Assembly (NCBI GenBank): GCA_009829735.1
Contig: CM020619.1
Coordinates: 19,473,816 to 19,537,815 of the forward strand
DNA: 64,000 nt
Direction of reading: 5' to 3'
Origin: Pyropia yezoensis
Taxonomy: Eukaryota; Rhodophyta; Bangiophyceae; Bangiales; Bangiaceae
Shown: in pieces, positions 1 through 10,000 of the stretch
How the letters are laid out: each line of letters starts with the position of its first letter
How positions within the stretch are numbered: the stretch's first letter is position 1
Notes under the pieces: model-generated
Told to the model about the DNA's origin: nothing
The model's input: the letters and a program-made list of their open reading frames with translations, nothing else
Databases searched by the model: none
Program-made: the position numbers and the translations under genes

Positions 1-2716
1 TCGCTCTCAAGTGCCGCACGGGCAACGGCGTGCGGGGGGCGCCGCCGCCGACGTGCCCGATGTAGGAATATCCCCGCCCGCCCGCGGCGCGCCCCCGCTC
101 TCTTGCCCGCGCCCCGCGTCGAGGCGCGCTGGGCAGCCACCGCGGATGCCCCACCCCCCCCCCCCCTCTCCCCTCAGCCTCTCCCTGCTCTGTGGAACCA
201 GCGGGGTCCAGCACGGTGTTGCCGTCGGGTCGCACGCACCCCGGATGGCCCGCGCCCAGCAGCCGTGGCGGCCATCTCCGCGGGGGGTGCGCGCTCTCGG
301 GGGGGGGGGGGGGGGGGGGGGGGGCGGGGGGTCCCCCCAGGGAGGGGGAGGGGAGCGCTGCGCTCAGCACAGCAGAGCTGAGGGGAGCGCACCCCGCCCC
401 CCCCCCCTCCCACCTCCCCTGCGAGGGTGGCGAGATTTTCATTGGCACCGCCGCCCCGGTCCCCGTCCCCGTCCCCGCCCCCCACGGGTGTCGCACCCGG
501 GGCGGTGGGATCGGATTGGCCCGGCTGGGGCTGTCAAACGGGCCGCCAGACAGGACGCCGCGCGGCTCCCCACGGGCAGGGCCGGGGGGGGGGGGGGGGG
601 GGGGGGGGGGTCGTGCCGGGGGAGGGGGCGCGGCCGCGGGGGCGTCGCCGCCGCTCCCCATCACAGTTTAGTGCACCGTGCCGACCTCTGCCCGCCGCTC
701 CCCATCACAGATCAGGGCACCGTGCCGACCTCTGCCCGCCGCTCCCACGCTCGCGGACATTGACCTCGCCGGCCTTGCGTCCATGGATGGACGGATTCCC
801 TCCCTCCCCCGTCCGGCGCCGTCTCTCCCGCACGGCCACACAGCCACTGGCAGGGGGGCGTGTGGGGAAACGGGGGCGGCGGGCGTCCGCCTTGTCCCCT
901 CCCAGACGGGCGGCCGGGGGACCCGCCCCCCCCCCAGCCCCGCCGCTCCCGCCCGCCCCCCGTCGTCGCCCCCCCCCCCCCCCCCCCCTGCCCCCGTCCT
1001 CCCTTCCCGCCCACGGGCAGGTAGAGCCCCAGCCTGGGCGCCAGCGCCGGCCGGTGCCCCCCGCCGCCGGCCCCGCCGGCACGGCACGTGCACCGTCACC
1101 CGCCCCCCCCGTCACCGCTGCACCCGGCGGGCGTGCACGTGGCGGTGCCGAGCGCCCGACGGGCCCCCGCCGACGGTGGCGGCGGCCGCCACAGTGATGG
1201 CGGCAGCACCGGCGGCGGTGGCGGCGGTGGCGGCAGCGGCAGCCAGCCAGCCACCCCGCGGGGAGCCGCGAGGGTGCAGGGGGCGGCGGCGTGTAGTAGC
1301 CACCCCTCCCCCCCCCGCCCGCCCTCTGCTGCGCAAGGTCGGCCGATTGTTGGGGATGCGTGCCGCCGCGGCGGCGGCCGACGGCCGCCGCCCAGAGCCC
1401 GCAAAGCCGATGGCGGCTGTCGCTCAGTCCCCCCCCACCCCCCCCCCCCCCGCGCTGGCTCCCCATGCCCGTGCTTGCGTCACGCCCTCGTTGGCGGCTG
1501 CCACCGCCCCGCCATGGCCGACCGCGTGACGCCCGCGGCGGTGCGCCGCCGCCGGGGGGGCGGCTTGGCCACCGTCGTGGCCGCCCGGCCTGACGCGGCG
1601 CCGCGGCACCCCTGGCGGCAGGCCCCGCGGGCGGCCGCGGGCGGGCGGGCGGGCGGCGGCGGCGGGGGGGGGGGCGGCCGCCCCAACCCGGCCGGGTCAC
1701 CCCGCCCGTCGCCCCGCTGCGGCGGGCGGGGCAAGGGCCGCGGCGGGTGGGCGGTGGGGATCTCGCCCCCTCGGGAGCTGCCGCCCCTGCGGGGGGGGGT
1801 GGGCTCCTGGGCGCCCCCTGCCAAGCGGGCAGGATGGTGGCGACGATGCCGGCTGTGGGGGTGGGAAAAGAGGGGGGGGGGAGTGGGGGGGGGGGGGCGG
1901 GGCGATGATGCCGGTGGGGACCGCGGGCGCCGCCGCGGGGCGCCGGGTCGGCCCCCTCACGGTGCCCCCCCCCCCCGCCCCCCCGGCGGCGTCTTCCGCC
2001 CCCATGCCACCGCCGACGTCTGCGACGGCCGCGACCGTGGTGGCCGCCGCCGCGGCAGCGTCGGCGGCTGCGGGGACGGCGGCTGCCGTGTCACCCCCCG
2101 GCCGGCCGGCTGCCGCCGCCGCCGCCGCCGCCGCCGCTCCTTGGCGGCCCGCCGCCGCGGCACCCGCCGGTGGTGGGCCGCCGTCTAGCGGGCAGGGAGC
2201 GCTGGGCGCGCGCACGCGGCGGTTGGCGGGGGGGGAGGTGGGGGGGGGGCGTGGGTGGGCCCCCCTGCACGCGGCGGGGACGGGGCCCGCCGGTGGGGGG
2301 CGGGGACCCCCCCCCCCCCCCCCACCGCTGCCATCGCCGCTGGTCGGCCCCCGACCACCTCCCCCCATTGCTCGTCTTCCCTCGCACGCAGGCGGTGCAC
2401 GACGACCGACGGGGCGCGCATGGCCCACGTTGGCCGTAGGAGCTGTGGTCGCCGCGCCCTATTTTGGCGTTGGCGCGCAGCGGGGCACCCCCGTCGGACG
2501 CGGCCGCGGTGCACGCTCGGCCGAGGGGGGGGGGGGGGCGCGGCGAGCTCGTGCCCCGACACCATCTCACGGCGGCGCGGGTGGCGGGGACGCCGCGGTG
2601 GGCGGACGGCGGGGAGGGCGGCGGGGGGGGGGGGGACGCCGGGGGGCTGACGGCAACCGTCGCGGGAGGCCCCCGCTTGATCCCGGCGGTGCGGCGGGGT
2701 GTGGTCGGCCGCGACC
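1..2716. other. G/C-simple sequence without a supported gene
   Basis: Almost pure G+C with long homopolymers (G runs near 300-325 and 590-610, C runs near 970-990) and GGC/CCG triplet stretches. Every frame is open by composition alone. The translations are Gly/Pro/Arg/Ala only and carry no domain, so I call no gene. The last ~300 bases may contain the promoter and 5' leader of the ankyrin gene that follows. Confidence 0.6.
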
Positions 2717-3466
2717 ATGTTCCGTCGTCGACGTGGTGGTGGCCGTCGTGGCGGTGGCGGTGGCGGCAGTCGCGATGACGGGCGTGCCGCCTTTTTGGAC
2801 GCGGTGCGCGATGGGGACGTGGCGGCCGTGAGGGTGGCTTTAGCCGCCGACAAGACGCTTGTGCGGGATCCCCCTGAAGGGAAAACGCCGCTCCACGAGG
2901 CATCGGAAGTGGGCCGCAAGGACGTTGTTGAAGAGCTGCTGCGCGCGGGCGCGGCTGTGGACGCAGCGAACAAGGACGGATGGACGCCGCTGCTTTCGGC
3001 GGCCAGCAGGGGCCGCAAGGATGTCGTGGAGCAGCTGCTGTTCGCGGGCTCGGCTGTGGACGCGGCGGGCAAGAGCGGATTGACGCCGCTGCATTCGGCG
3101 GCCGTCGGGGGCCGCAAGGACGTGGCGGAGCAGCTGCTGCGCGCGGGCGCGGCTGTGGACGCGGCGGACGAGGACGGGCGGATGCCGCTGCATTCGGCGG
3201 CCTTCTGGGGCCACAAGAACGTGGTGGAGCAGCTGCTGCGCGCGGGCGTGGCTGTGAACGCGGCGGACAAGAAAGGACCTTCACCGCTGCATGCAGCAGC
3301 ACAGATGGCGCTGTTACTAGGTGAGGATTTTACTCCTCTCATTTTGGAAGTCGTGCGCGTTCTTGTCGCGTGGGGTGCGGTCGTTTCTGACGAAAGTTGG
3401 AGCCCTTTCTGTCACCGGAGCACGTGCACCTGCGGCTGGCCGAGGCCGCCGCCCCGGGGGGGCTAG
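2717..3466 (+). CDS. Ankyrin-repeat protein
   Basis: A protein of 249 residues, probably a protein-protein interaction module in the cytosol or nucleus; the partner is unknown. The start is the ATG at 2717 (context GACCATGT). After an Arg/Gly-rich head (residues 2-22) come ankyrin repeats of 33 residues whose TPLH-type turns begin near residues 55, 88, 121, 154 and 187 (KTPLH, WTPLL, LTPLH, MPLH, SPLH), each followed by the DVVEQLL helix. A sixth, degenerate unit (EVVRVLVAWGAVV) follows before the frame runs into a Cys/Pro tail and a TAG. The tail does not look like ankyrin. The +1 frame just beyond, then this same frame again from about 3540, carry protein-like Ala/Arg/Gly text, so the true C-terminus may be longer and hidden by an intron or by indels at the G/C runs around 3455. 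The ankyrin assignment is firm; the 3' end is not. Confidence 0.8.
   Translation: MFRRRRGGGRRGGGGGGSRDDGRAAFLDAVRDGDVAAVRVALAADKTLVRDPPEGKTPLHEASEVGRKDVVEELLRAGAAVDAANKDGWTPLLSAASRGRKDVVEQLLFAGSAVDAAGKSGLTPLHSAAVGGRKDVAEQLLRAGAAVDAADEDGRMPLHSAAFWGHKNVVEQLLRAGVAVNAADKKGPSPLHAAAQMALLLGEDFTPLILEVVRVLVAWGAVVSDESWSPFCHRSTCTCGWPRPPPRGG
2879..3373 (+). repeat. 99-bp tandem repeats encoding the ankyrin units
   Basis: Units of 99 bp begin at 2879, 2978, 3077, 3176 and 3275. Units two to four share long identical DNA, for example the stretch encoding EQLLRAGAAVDAA, down to synonymous sites. This indicates recent unit duplication rather than ancient divergent repeats. Confidence 0.7.
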
Positions 3467-4260
3467 CCCGCGGGGTGTGGGACTGCGGCGCCGTGCTGTG
3501 GTGGGCCACCCGCCCGTTCGCCGGTCGGCGGGGCGGGCTGCGACGCGTTGGCGGCCGCGTACGACTGCCGCCGACAGGGGCGGGGACGGGGAGCGTCGCG
3601 GGCGGGGGGGCTGGCGCGGGCCGCGGCCGCTGCCGCGGGCGGCCGCCCCCACGACGGGCCGCCGCGTCGGGGGCGGAGCGCCCGGTTGGAGGGGGCGGGG
3701 GCACCGGGGCGCGCGGCGCGCGGGGCGGCCGCCCCCACCGACGCCGCCGCCGGTGCGGCTGCGGCCGCCCCGGCACGCACCCCCCCCCTCACGCCGCTGC
3801 CCGACGCCAGCGGCGACCGTCTTTCCCCCCCCACCCCCCCACCCCCCCCGCTCTCCCCCGCCTCGCCCACCCACCCATCCCCCCCTCATCCCCCCCCCCC
3901 CCCCCCCCCCCTCCCACTCTTGTCTATTTAGGGTGGCGGGCTGTGTCTGGGCGGCGGCAGCGGCGGCGGGTCACCCCCACCCCTCTTGCAGGTGGGGGAC
4001 GCGGCGTTGATGGTGGGCGCGTGGGGGGGGACGTGGCGTTGGTTGTGCGTGGGGGGACGCGGCGTTGACTCTCTGCGTGGGGGGAGGGGAGCGGATGGCC
4101 TGCCAGCCGTTCCGGCAAGGCGCCCTGCCCGACGCGAAGCGGTGGACAGAGGGGCACGGCGGCATTCCATGGCGGCACACGCGGTTATTGAGCTGCACGG
4201 CGCGGCTCGCTCCAGCCGCTGATTCCGTGGGCCTCTGCCGACGGGTGGGCGGGGGTTATG

Positions 4261-4312
4261 GCGGTGGCGGCGGCGGTGGCGGTGGCGGTGGCGGTGGCGG
4301 CGGCGGTGGCGG

Positions 4313-4343
<31 letters not shown>

Positions 4344-4355
4344 GGCGGCGGCCGC
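4261..4355 (+). repeat. GGC/GGT triplet array
   Basis: An uninterrupted run of GGC and GGT triplets. It reads as poly-Gly, poly-Ala or poly-Arg depending on frame, so it is a microsatellite rather than evidence for a protein. Confidence 0.8.
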
Positions 4356-4797
4356 CCGCTCTGGGGTCGTCCCCGGCACCCCCACCTTGACAATCGGCGG
4401 CGGCGGCGGCAAGAGCCACGCATCCCTCCGTCTGGGGCTTGCGCCAGTTGGGGGTGGGGGGGGGACTGGGGGGGGGGGGGTGGGTGACGACGCGCTGCGG
4501 CACCACGGGCCGCACCCCACCGGCGGCGGCGGCCGTCCCCCTGTCGTCCCGCCGCCTGGCATTGCGCGTGCGTGGGGGGGGGCGGCGGCGCCAGGGGCGA
4601 CCGGCCGGCGGGTGCCTGCCGGCTCGGGGCTGGCTGGCCGCCGGTGGGGGGCGCCCGGGGGGGGGGGGGGGCGCCGACGGAGCCGGCGTGAGCGTCGTGG
4701 GCGAATCGTTGCGGTGGTCCCAGCGGGGGGGGGGGGGGGGAGGAGGACGGCGGCAGCGGCAGCGGCGGCAGCGGTGGCGGCGTCGGCAGGCAGTGTC

Positions 4798-4898
4798 GGT
4801 GGCGGTGGCGGTGGCGGTGGCGGTGGCGGTGGCGGTGGCGGTGGCGGTGGCGGTGGCGGTGGCGGTGGCGGTGGCGGTGGCGGTGGCGGTGGCGGTGG
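4798..4898 (+). repeat. (GGTGGC)n hexamer microsatellite
   Basis: About seventeen near-perfect copies of GGTGGC in tandem. It encodes Val-Ala or poly-Gly on the plus strand and His-Arg or poly-Pro on the minus strand. Confidence 0.9.
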
Positions 4899-5205
4899 CA
4901 CGACCTGGTCGCCCCCATCTTGGCGCTCCCTGCGGCCGTGGCCGCCACGGTGCCTGGGCATCGGCGGGGCTGGCCGCCGCGGGGGCGGGATGGGCGGCGC
5001 ACACGGCGGCCGTGCCGCGTCTGTCCGTCGCTGGCGTCGTCCGTCCGTGCGCGGCGGCAGCGGCGGCGGCAGCGGCGGCGGCGGGGGTGCGCTCGACGGC
5101 CACGTGCCGGTGGGGCGTCGGCGAGCGGGGCGGCTCGGGGGGGGGGTCAGCCGCAGGCCGGCGGTCGTGGCGGCGGCGGCGGCGGTGGCGGCGGCGGCGG
5201 CGGGG

Positions 5206-5256
<51 letters not shown>

Positions 5257-7114
5257 GTCGGGGTGGCGGCGACGACGGCGGCGGCGGTACCGTTGCCACC
5301 TGGCGCATGGAGCCGGTGGCGGCGTCATGGTGGGGAAGAGGGCGCGACTGTGGCGGCGGCCGCGGCGGCAAGGGGGGGGGTGGACCCGCCACAGCGGCGG
5401 CGGGGGGGGGGGGGGGGGGAGGGGGGCGTCGCGGACAGTGTTGGCTGGTGCGGCCGTCATGGGGAGGCGCGTGCAGGACCGCTTTGGGGGCGGTGGAGTA
5501 GAGGGGGTGATGGGTCACACCAGCGACGCGGCTGCGGCGACGTGGGGGCAGGAGGAACGGGCGGGACGGTGGCTGCGGGAGCGGCGGACGTTTTGGGGGA
5601 GGGGGGCGGGCCGGTGTCGGTGTCGGCGGGGGTGGGGGGGAGGGAGGGGCAGCCTCTGTTTTTTTTTTTGCGCCGGCGGCTCGGCGGGGGGGGGGGGGGG
5701 CGACAGCACGGTGGTGGCAGCGGCGGCGGTGGGGGAGCGGTTTGAGGAGGGGGGGCGAGGTGGCCCAATGGGGGTGGCGACGCTGCCGCCGGCGCGGCCG
5801 GGGCAGGGTGTGACCTGAATACGGCGGGCAGTGGCGGTCAGGGGGGGAGAGGCGGCACGGCGGCGGCCGTCACAGCCTTCTATTGGGCGGGGGGGGGGGG
5901 GGGGGGGAGGGGCTGTGGTGGCGTTGGCGTCTGCGGTGGGGCGGGGTGGGGCGGGGTGGGGGGTGGTCGTGGCGGTCATTGGCGGCGGCTTGGGCGGTGG
6001 ATGACGGAGCGCGTTGGCGGCGGGTGGTGGAGGAGGTCTCGGCGGTCTCGTGGCGGAGGCGGTGGCCGTGGGGGGGGGGAGCTGGGCAGGGAGCGGCAGC
6101 GGCGCGCGCCTGGCTGACGCGGCGGTACAGGGGGGTGCCGAGGCGGGCAAGGGGGTGGGCGGGCTGTGCCCGCGGACGCGGTTGGGCAGCCTCTCGAGGG
6201 GAGACGGCGGGAATGGGCGTCGGCGGGGGTGGGAGGGGGGGGCGTGGGGGGGGGGGTGGGTGGACGGCGGCGGCGACGGAGGATGGGGGCTTGGCGGTGG
6301 CGGCAAAAAGGATGCACGTATGATACGGTGGACATATGTACCCCAGGGGACGATGCGGCGGCAGTGGTGACGGGTGAGTGCGTAGGGGTGACGACAAGGA
6401 CGGCCGGGGTGGTCTGGGGCGTGGACTTGGTGCACAGGGCGCGACCGGGGCAGCGACGGGCAGGATGGGCGACTCGAAATGGGGAGTCTGTGGAAAAAAA
6501 AAAAAAAAAAAGACAGGGAAAGGCCGGGCGGGTTTTCGCAAACGTGCCGTCCGTGGCCGCGTTGAGTGATCTCTCCTGCACGACGCTGGCCGCCAAACCT
6601 GCGGCAGGTGGTCTGGGGGACTTTTGGGGGGCGCGACTGGCGGGAGCCCCCGTCCCCTCGCGAGGCCTGAGGCACGGGGCGGCAGCGGGGGTGTGCGGGC
6701 AAGGACTCGTCTGACGGCCGTCTGCCTCGACGGCGGCGTGCTTCCACCCCCCGTACATTTCATCGCTCTCTTTTCCCTGCCGACCAGCATCCTTCCCCCC
6801 GCCGACGCTCCTCTCCGCCACGGCTGTGGGCGCTGGCGGTAGTGCGGTCACCCCCGCGTCTTCCCCCCTTGCCTCCCCATCCCCGCCCCACACGTGCCTC
6901 CGTTGCTGCGTCGTCGGCCTAGCCCCGCGGGCCTCCCCCCTGCCTCTCCCATGGCGGCCGCGTTTGTGGCCGTCGCTGGCGGCGGCGGCGGCGGCGGCGG
7001 CGCCCGGCACGTCGCTGCCCCCCCTCCCCCCGCTCTGTGGCCGCTTGTCGCTGCCGCCGTGCCATGGGGGCGGCGGCCGCGCCGTGGGCGGCCGGTGACC
7101 CTGCTCGCCGTTGG

Positions 7115-7153
<39 letters not shown>

Positions 7154-7252
7154 CCCGGCTCCGGCGGCGGCGTCAAGCGGCGGCACCCGGCGCTCCCCTC
7201 CCCCCCTCCCCCCCCCCCCCCCCCCACCGCCGCCGTGCCGTCCGCGACGACC

Positions 7253-7463
7253 ATGTCGGCGGCCACGCCGGCGGCGGGGGCGACCCCGCGGCGGGTGCTG
7301 GTGTTTGGGGGCGCCACCGCCCTCGGCGCGCAGGCGGTGACGCGCTTTGCGGCGGGCGGCTGGGATGTGGTGTCGCTCGACTTTTACGACAGTTCCGTCG
7401 AGTGCGGGTCGGGGGTGCCCCTCCACACCCTGCCGCCGGTCATTGGGCTTGCCGCCGCCGGCA

Positions 7464-7495
<32 letters not shown>

Positions 7496-8287
7496 CCGCC
7501 GGCAGCGTCAGCCGCCGCCTCAGCGTCAGCGTCGGCGGCGGCCGCGGCGGCGGCGGCGGCGGCGGTGGGGCTGGGGGGGGGCGGCGGCGTCGGGGACCCC
7601 ACCTCGTGCCGCATCCGCGACGCGGGGGAGCCGCTGGCGCTGGCCCTCCCCGTCGGCGCGCCCCCCCGCTCGCAGGTGCGCATCGCGACCGCGTCGCTGG
7701 CGGCGGCCGGCTACGGCCCCGCCGGCGGCGGCCACCTCTTTGACGCGGTCCTCAACGCCACCACCGGCTTTGCGGTCGGCGGCATCCAGTCGGAGGACGT
7801 CTTTGAGTCGGTCGACTTTATGGTGTCGTCCAGCCTGCACTCGTCGGTGGTGACGGCGCGGCTCGCTACCGCCTTCCTCCGCCCGGGGGGGATGCTCACG
7901 TTTACGGGATCTGTCGCGGCGCTGTCGCCGCAGCCCAAGCTGCTGGCCTTTGCCGTCGGCCACGCGGCCGTCCACCAGCTGGTGCGGTCGCTCGCGGCGG
8001 CGGTGGGGGTGGACCTCCCCGACGGCGTCACCGTCGTGGGCGTCGTGCCCGAGGTCCTCGACACGGCCATGCACCGGCAGCTCAACCGGGGGCGCGCCGA
8101 CGACAACTGGACGTCGTGCAATGTGGTGGCGGAGAAGCTATTTGCGTGGGCCGAGGGGGGAGGGGGGACCCGCCCGCCCAACGGCGCGCTCGTCAGTGTC
8201 ACGTCCACGATGGTCGCAGAGGGCCAGCAGGAGCACGCCTTCCGGCTGATCAACACGCCCAGCTACGTGCAGACCGCCGAGTACTGA
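7253..8287 (+). CDS. Dihydropteridine-reductase-like SDR with a replaced catalytic motif
   Basis: A 344-residue short-chain dehydrogenase/reductase related to dihydropteridine reductase (QDPR), the enzyme that regenerates tetrahydrobiopterin with NADH. The ATG at 7253 is chosen because Rossmann homology begins at once; the frame is open upstream but only as Ala/Pro text. Residues 14-43 hold the nucleotide-binding strand-loop (VLVFGGATALG, GGxxxLG at 19-25) and the acidic end of strand 2 (LDF). Residues 66-115 are a Gly/Ala/Ser low-complexity insert absent from the usual ~240-residue family. The helix 192-210 (SSLHSSVVTARLATAFL), the GGMLTFTGSVAAL strand (212-224), AAVHQLVRSLA (238-248) and the VLDTAMHRQ loop (268-276) follow the QDPR pattern. 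The YxxxK catalytic pair is Phe233-x3-His237 here, so classical reductase chemistry is doubtful. It converges with the signal peptidase gene downstream. Confidence 0.78.
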
Positions 8288-8833
8288 TGCGGGGGCGCTT
8301 GGGGGAAGGAGTGGGGGGGAAGGGGGGGGGAGGGACGGCGGTCTGGAGGGTTGTGGGGTGGCGGGTACGTAGGGCCCATTCTAGGAAAGTGGGGACGGGC
8401 AGGGGCAGCGGGGAGTAGGGGCTTTGGCTACAAACAGCCAACGCCAGCCACACATGTTTTTTTTTTCTCTTCCGTTGCGACGTAGTACTGCCACGGCTGT
8501 CGCATCGCTGCGCACGTCGGCGCGCCCTGTTCGTGGGACAACCACGCGCAGCACAAACAAGAAATGTAAGGGGGAAGGGCGGCTGCCCCGACCACGCTGG
8601 CAGGCGGCCGCCCCCCCCCCCCCCCCCCCAAAACTCCGCCCTCTCGGCTCGTCACAAGTCCGCCGCGGCGCAGCACAGACGCTCCGCCCCAGTGGCAACA
8701 TCCGCCCCCGCCGCCTACCCGCAAGAAATGTCCAGGGGTGCGCTGGCCACACGTTTGGTGTCAACGCCCTCCCCCCCCTACTCCCCTCGCCCACCCACAG
8801 ACGGTCCCTAAAGCCCCCCCCCGCCCTCTTCCC
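8288..8833. other. Convergent intergenic spacer
   Basis: The space between the stops of the SDR gene (+) and the signal peptidase gene (-). It has a T-rich stretch near 8457-8468 and a C run near 8611-8628, and presumably holds both 3' ends. No further ORF is supported. Confidence 0.5.
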
Positions 8834-10000
8834 TCACAGCGCCCCAAACACGTTCAGCGGCCAGTACCGCCACACCGCCCGCCCAATGATGTGGTCCACC
8901 GGCAGCGCCCCCCACACGTGGCTGTCGTAGCTGTTGTTCCGGTTGTCGCCCAGCACCACCACCCCGTCTGGCGGCACCACAAACGGCCCCCACTCGTACT
9001 CGGCCGACACGCCGGCGCCGACGCCCACCTGCTCCACCCCATTGACGGTCACCACCCCCCCCCGCACATCGATGGTGTCCCCCGCCACGCCCACCACCCG
9101 CTTGATAAACGCGTCACCGCGGGCGTAGCCTGCGTCCACGAGCACGTCGGGCGGCGAGAAGACCACCACCTCCCCCCGCCGCGGCGGGCGGGCCCACTTG
9201 GACACCTTTTCCACCAGCAGCTGGTCGCCGACGCCCAGCGTCGGCGCCATGGACAGGGACGGGATGTAGCGGGGCTCAACGACCGCCCAGCGGACGGCCA
9301 ACGCAAACGCAAACGACGCGGCAAAGGTGCGCGCGTCCTCATAGCGGGGGGAAGTGGACACCTCGCTGAGGAGGGCGGCCCACCGGTTGGGGGAGGCCGG
9401 CGTCGCGCCACCAGAGGGGGACCGCGGCTCCGGCGCCCGGCCGCCCCCCGTGGTGGGCGTCGACGACGGCGGCGAGGGCGGGGGGGGAGGCGGCGACGAC
9501 GCCGTCGGCGGCGGAGGCGGAAATAAGTCCACCCGCGCCCCCCGGCTGGACGCCACCCCAGAAGCGGGCGGGGGGGACCCCCCCCCGCCGCCGCCGCCCC
9601 CACTGCCGCTGCCGCCGCCGCCGCCCGCACCGCCGCCACCCCCACCAGCAGCACCCCCCCCGGCGCCGCCCACGGCCGTCTCCTTCCCACCAAGCCCCCC
9701 AGGGGTGACCACCCCCTCCCCCGGCCGCGGCGCGTCCTCCCCCACCCGCCGGTTGACTGCCGCCACCGGCGGGCTCGCCGCCGCCGCCCGCCGCAGGGGG
9801 GTCCGTCTTTGCGGACGCGCCACCCGCGCCACGCCGCCGTCGCCGCCGCCCCTACCACCGCCGCCGCTGCTGCCGCCGCCGCCGCTGCCGCTGCCGCTGC
9901 TCGGCCGCCGGGTGGCCAGGCCGCCGCCGCCGACGCGGCGGGGGTGGCGGGGAAAGGCGCCAACGCCGCCGGCCGCGGCGGGCACAAAGGCGGGGTCCAT
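8834..10000 (-). CDS. Type I signal peptidase, plastid/thylakoid type
   Basis: A membrane-bound serine protease of family S26 that removes signal or thylakoid-transfer peptides. The model starts at the ATG at 10000 and gives 388 residues; the frame is open to 10126 (an extra 42 residues of Pro/Ser text). The first ~205 residues are Gly/Pro/Ser/Arg low complexity, as expected of a plastid transit region extended by simple repeats. The enzyme follows: a membrane helix around residues 225-240 (FAASFAFALAVRWAVV), box B with SLSMAPTL (catalytic Ser250), box C/D with the catalytic Lys300 in FIKRVVGVAGD, and box E GDNRNNSYDSHVWG from 351. Order and spacing match Plsp1/TPP. The protein ends soon after box E, without the long C-terminal insert of bacterial LepB. 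Function is firm; plastid targeting is inferred from family and host. Confidence 0.9.
   Translation of the reverse strand: MDPAFVPAAAGGVGAFPRHPRRVGGGGLATRRPSSGSGSGGGGSSGGGGRGGGDGGVARVARPQRRTPLRRAAAASPPVAAVNRRVGEDAPRPGEGVVTPGGLGGKETAVGGAGGGAAGGGGGGAGGGGGSGSGGGGGGGGSPPPASGVASSRGARVDLFPPPPPTASSPPPPPPSPPSSTPTTGGGRAPEPRSPSGGATPASPNRWAALLSEVSTSPRYEDARTFAASFAFALAVRWAVVEPRYIPSLSMAPTLGVGDQLLVEKVSKWARPPRRGEVVVFSPPDVLVDAGYARGDAFIKRVVGVAGDTIDVRGGVVTVNGVEQVGVGAGVSAEYEWGPFVVPPDGVVVLGDNRNNSYDSHVWGALPVDHIIGRAVWRYWPLNVFGAL

Larger units (their letters stand above)
3467..7252. other. Low-complexity G/C region, no confident gene
   Basis: Dominated by GGC/GGT/CCG triplet arrays, poly-G and poly-C runs, and a poly-A tract near 6495. 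Long open frames exist on both strands but encode only Gly, Ala, Pro, Arg or Val runs. A possible continuation of the ankyrin gene lies at about 3470-3800. The stretch 6700-7250 may be the promoter and leader of the next gene. Confidence 0.55.

Noticed and set aside
3928..5818. Several 450-510-residue ORFs on both strands
   Set aside because: All are translations of triplet and poly-G repeats; no stop occurs because the composition excludes TAA, TAG and TGA.
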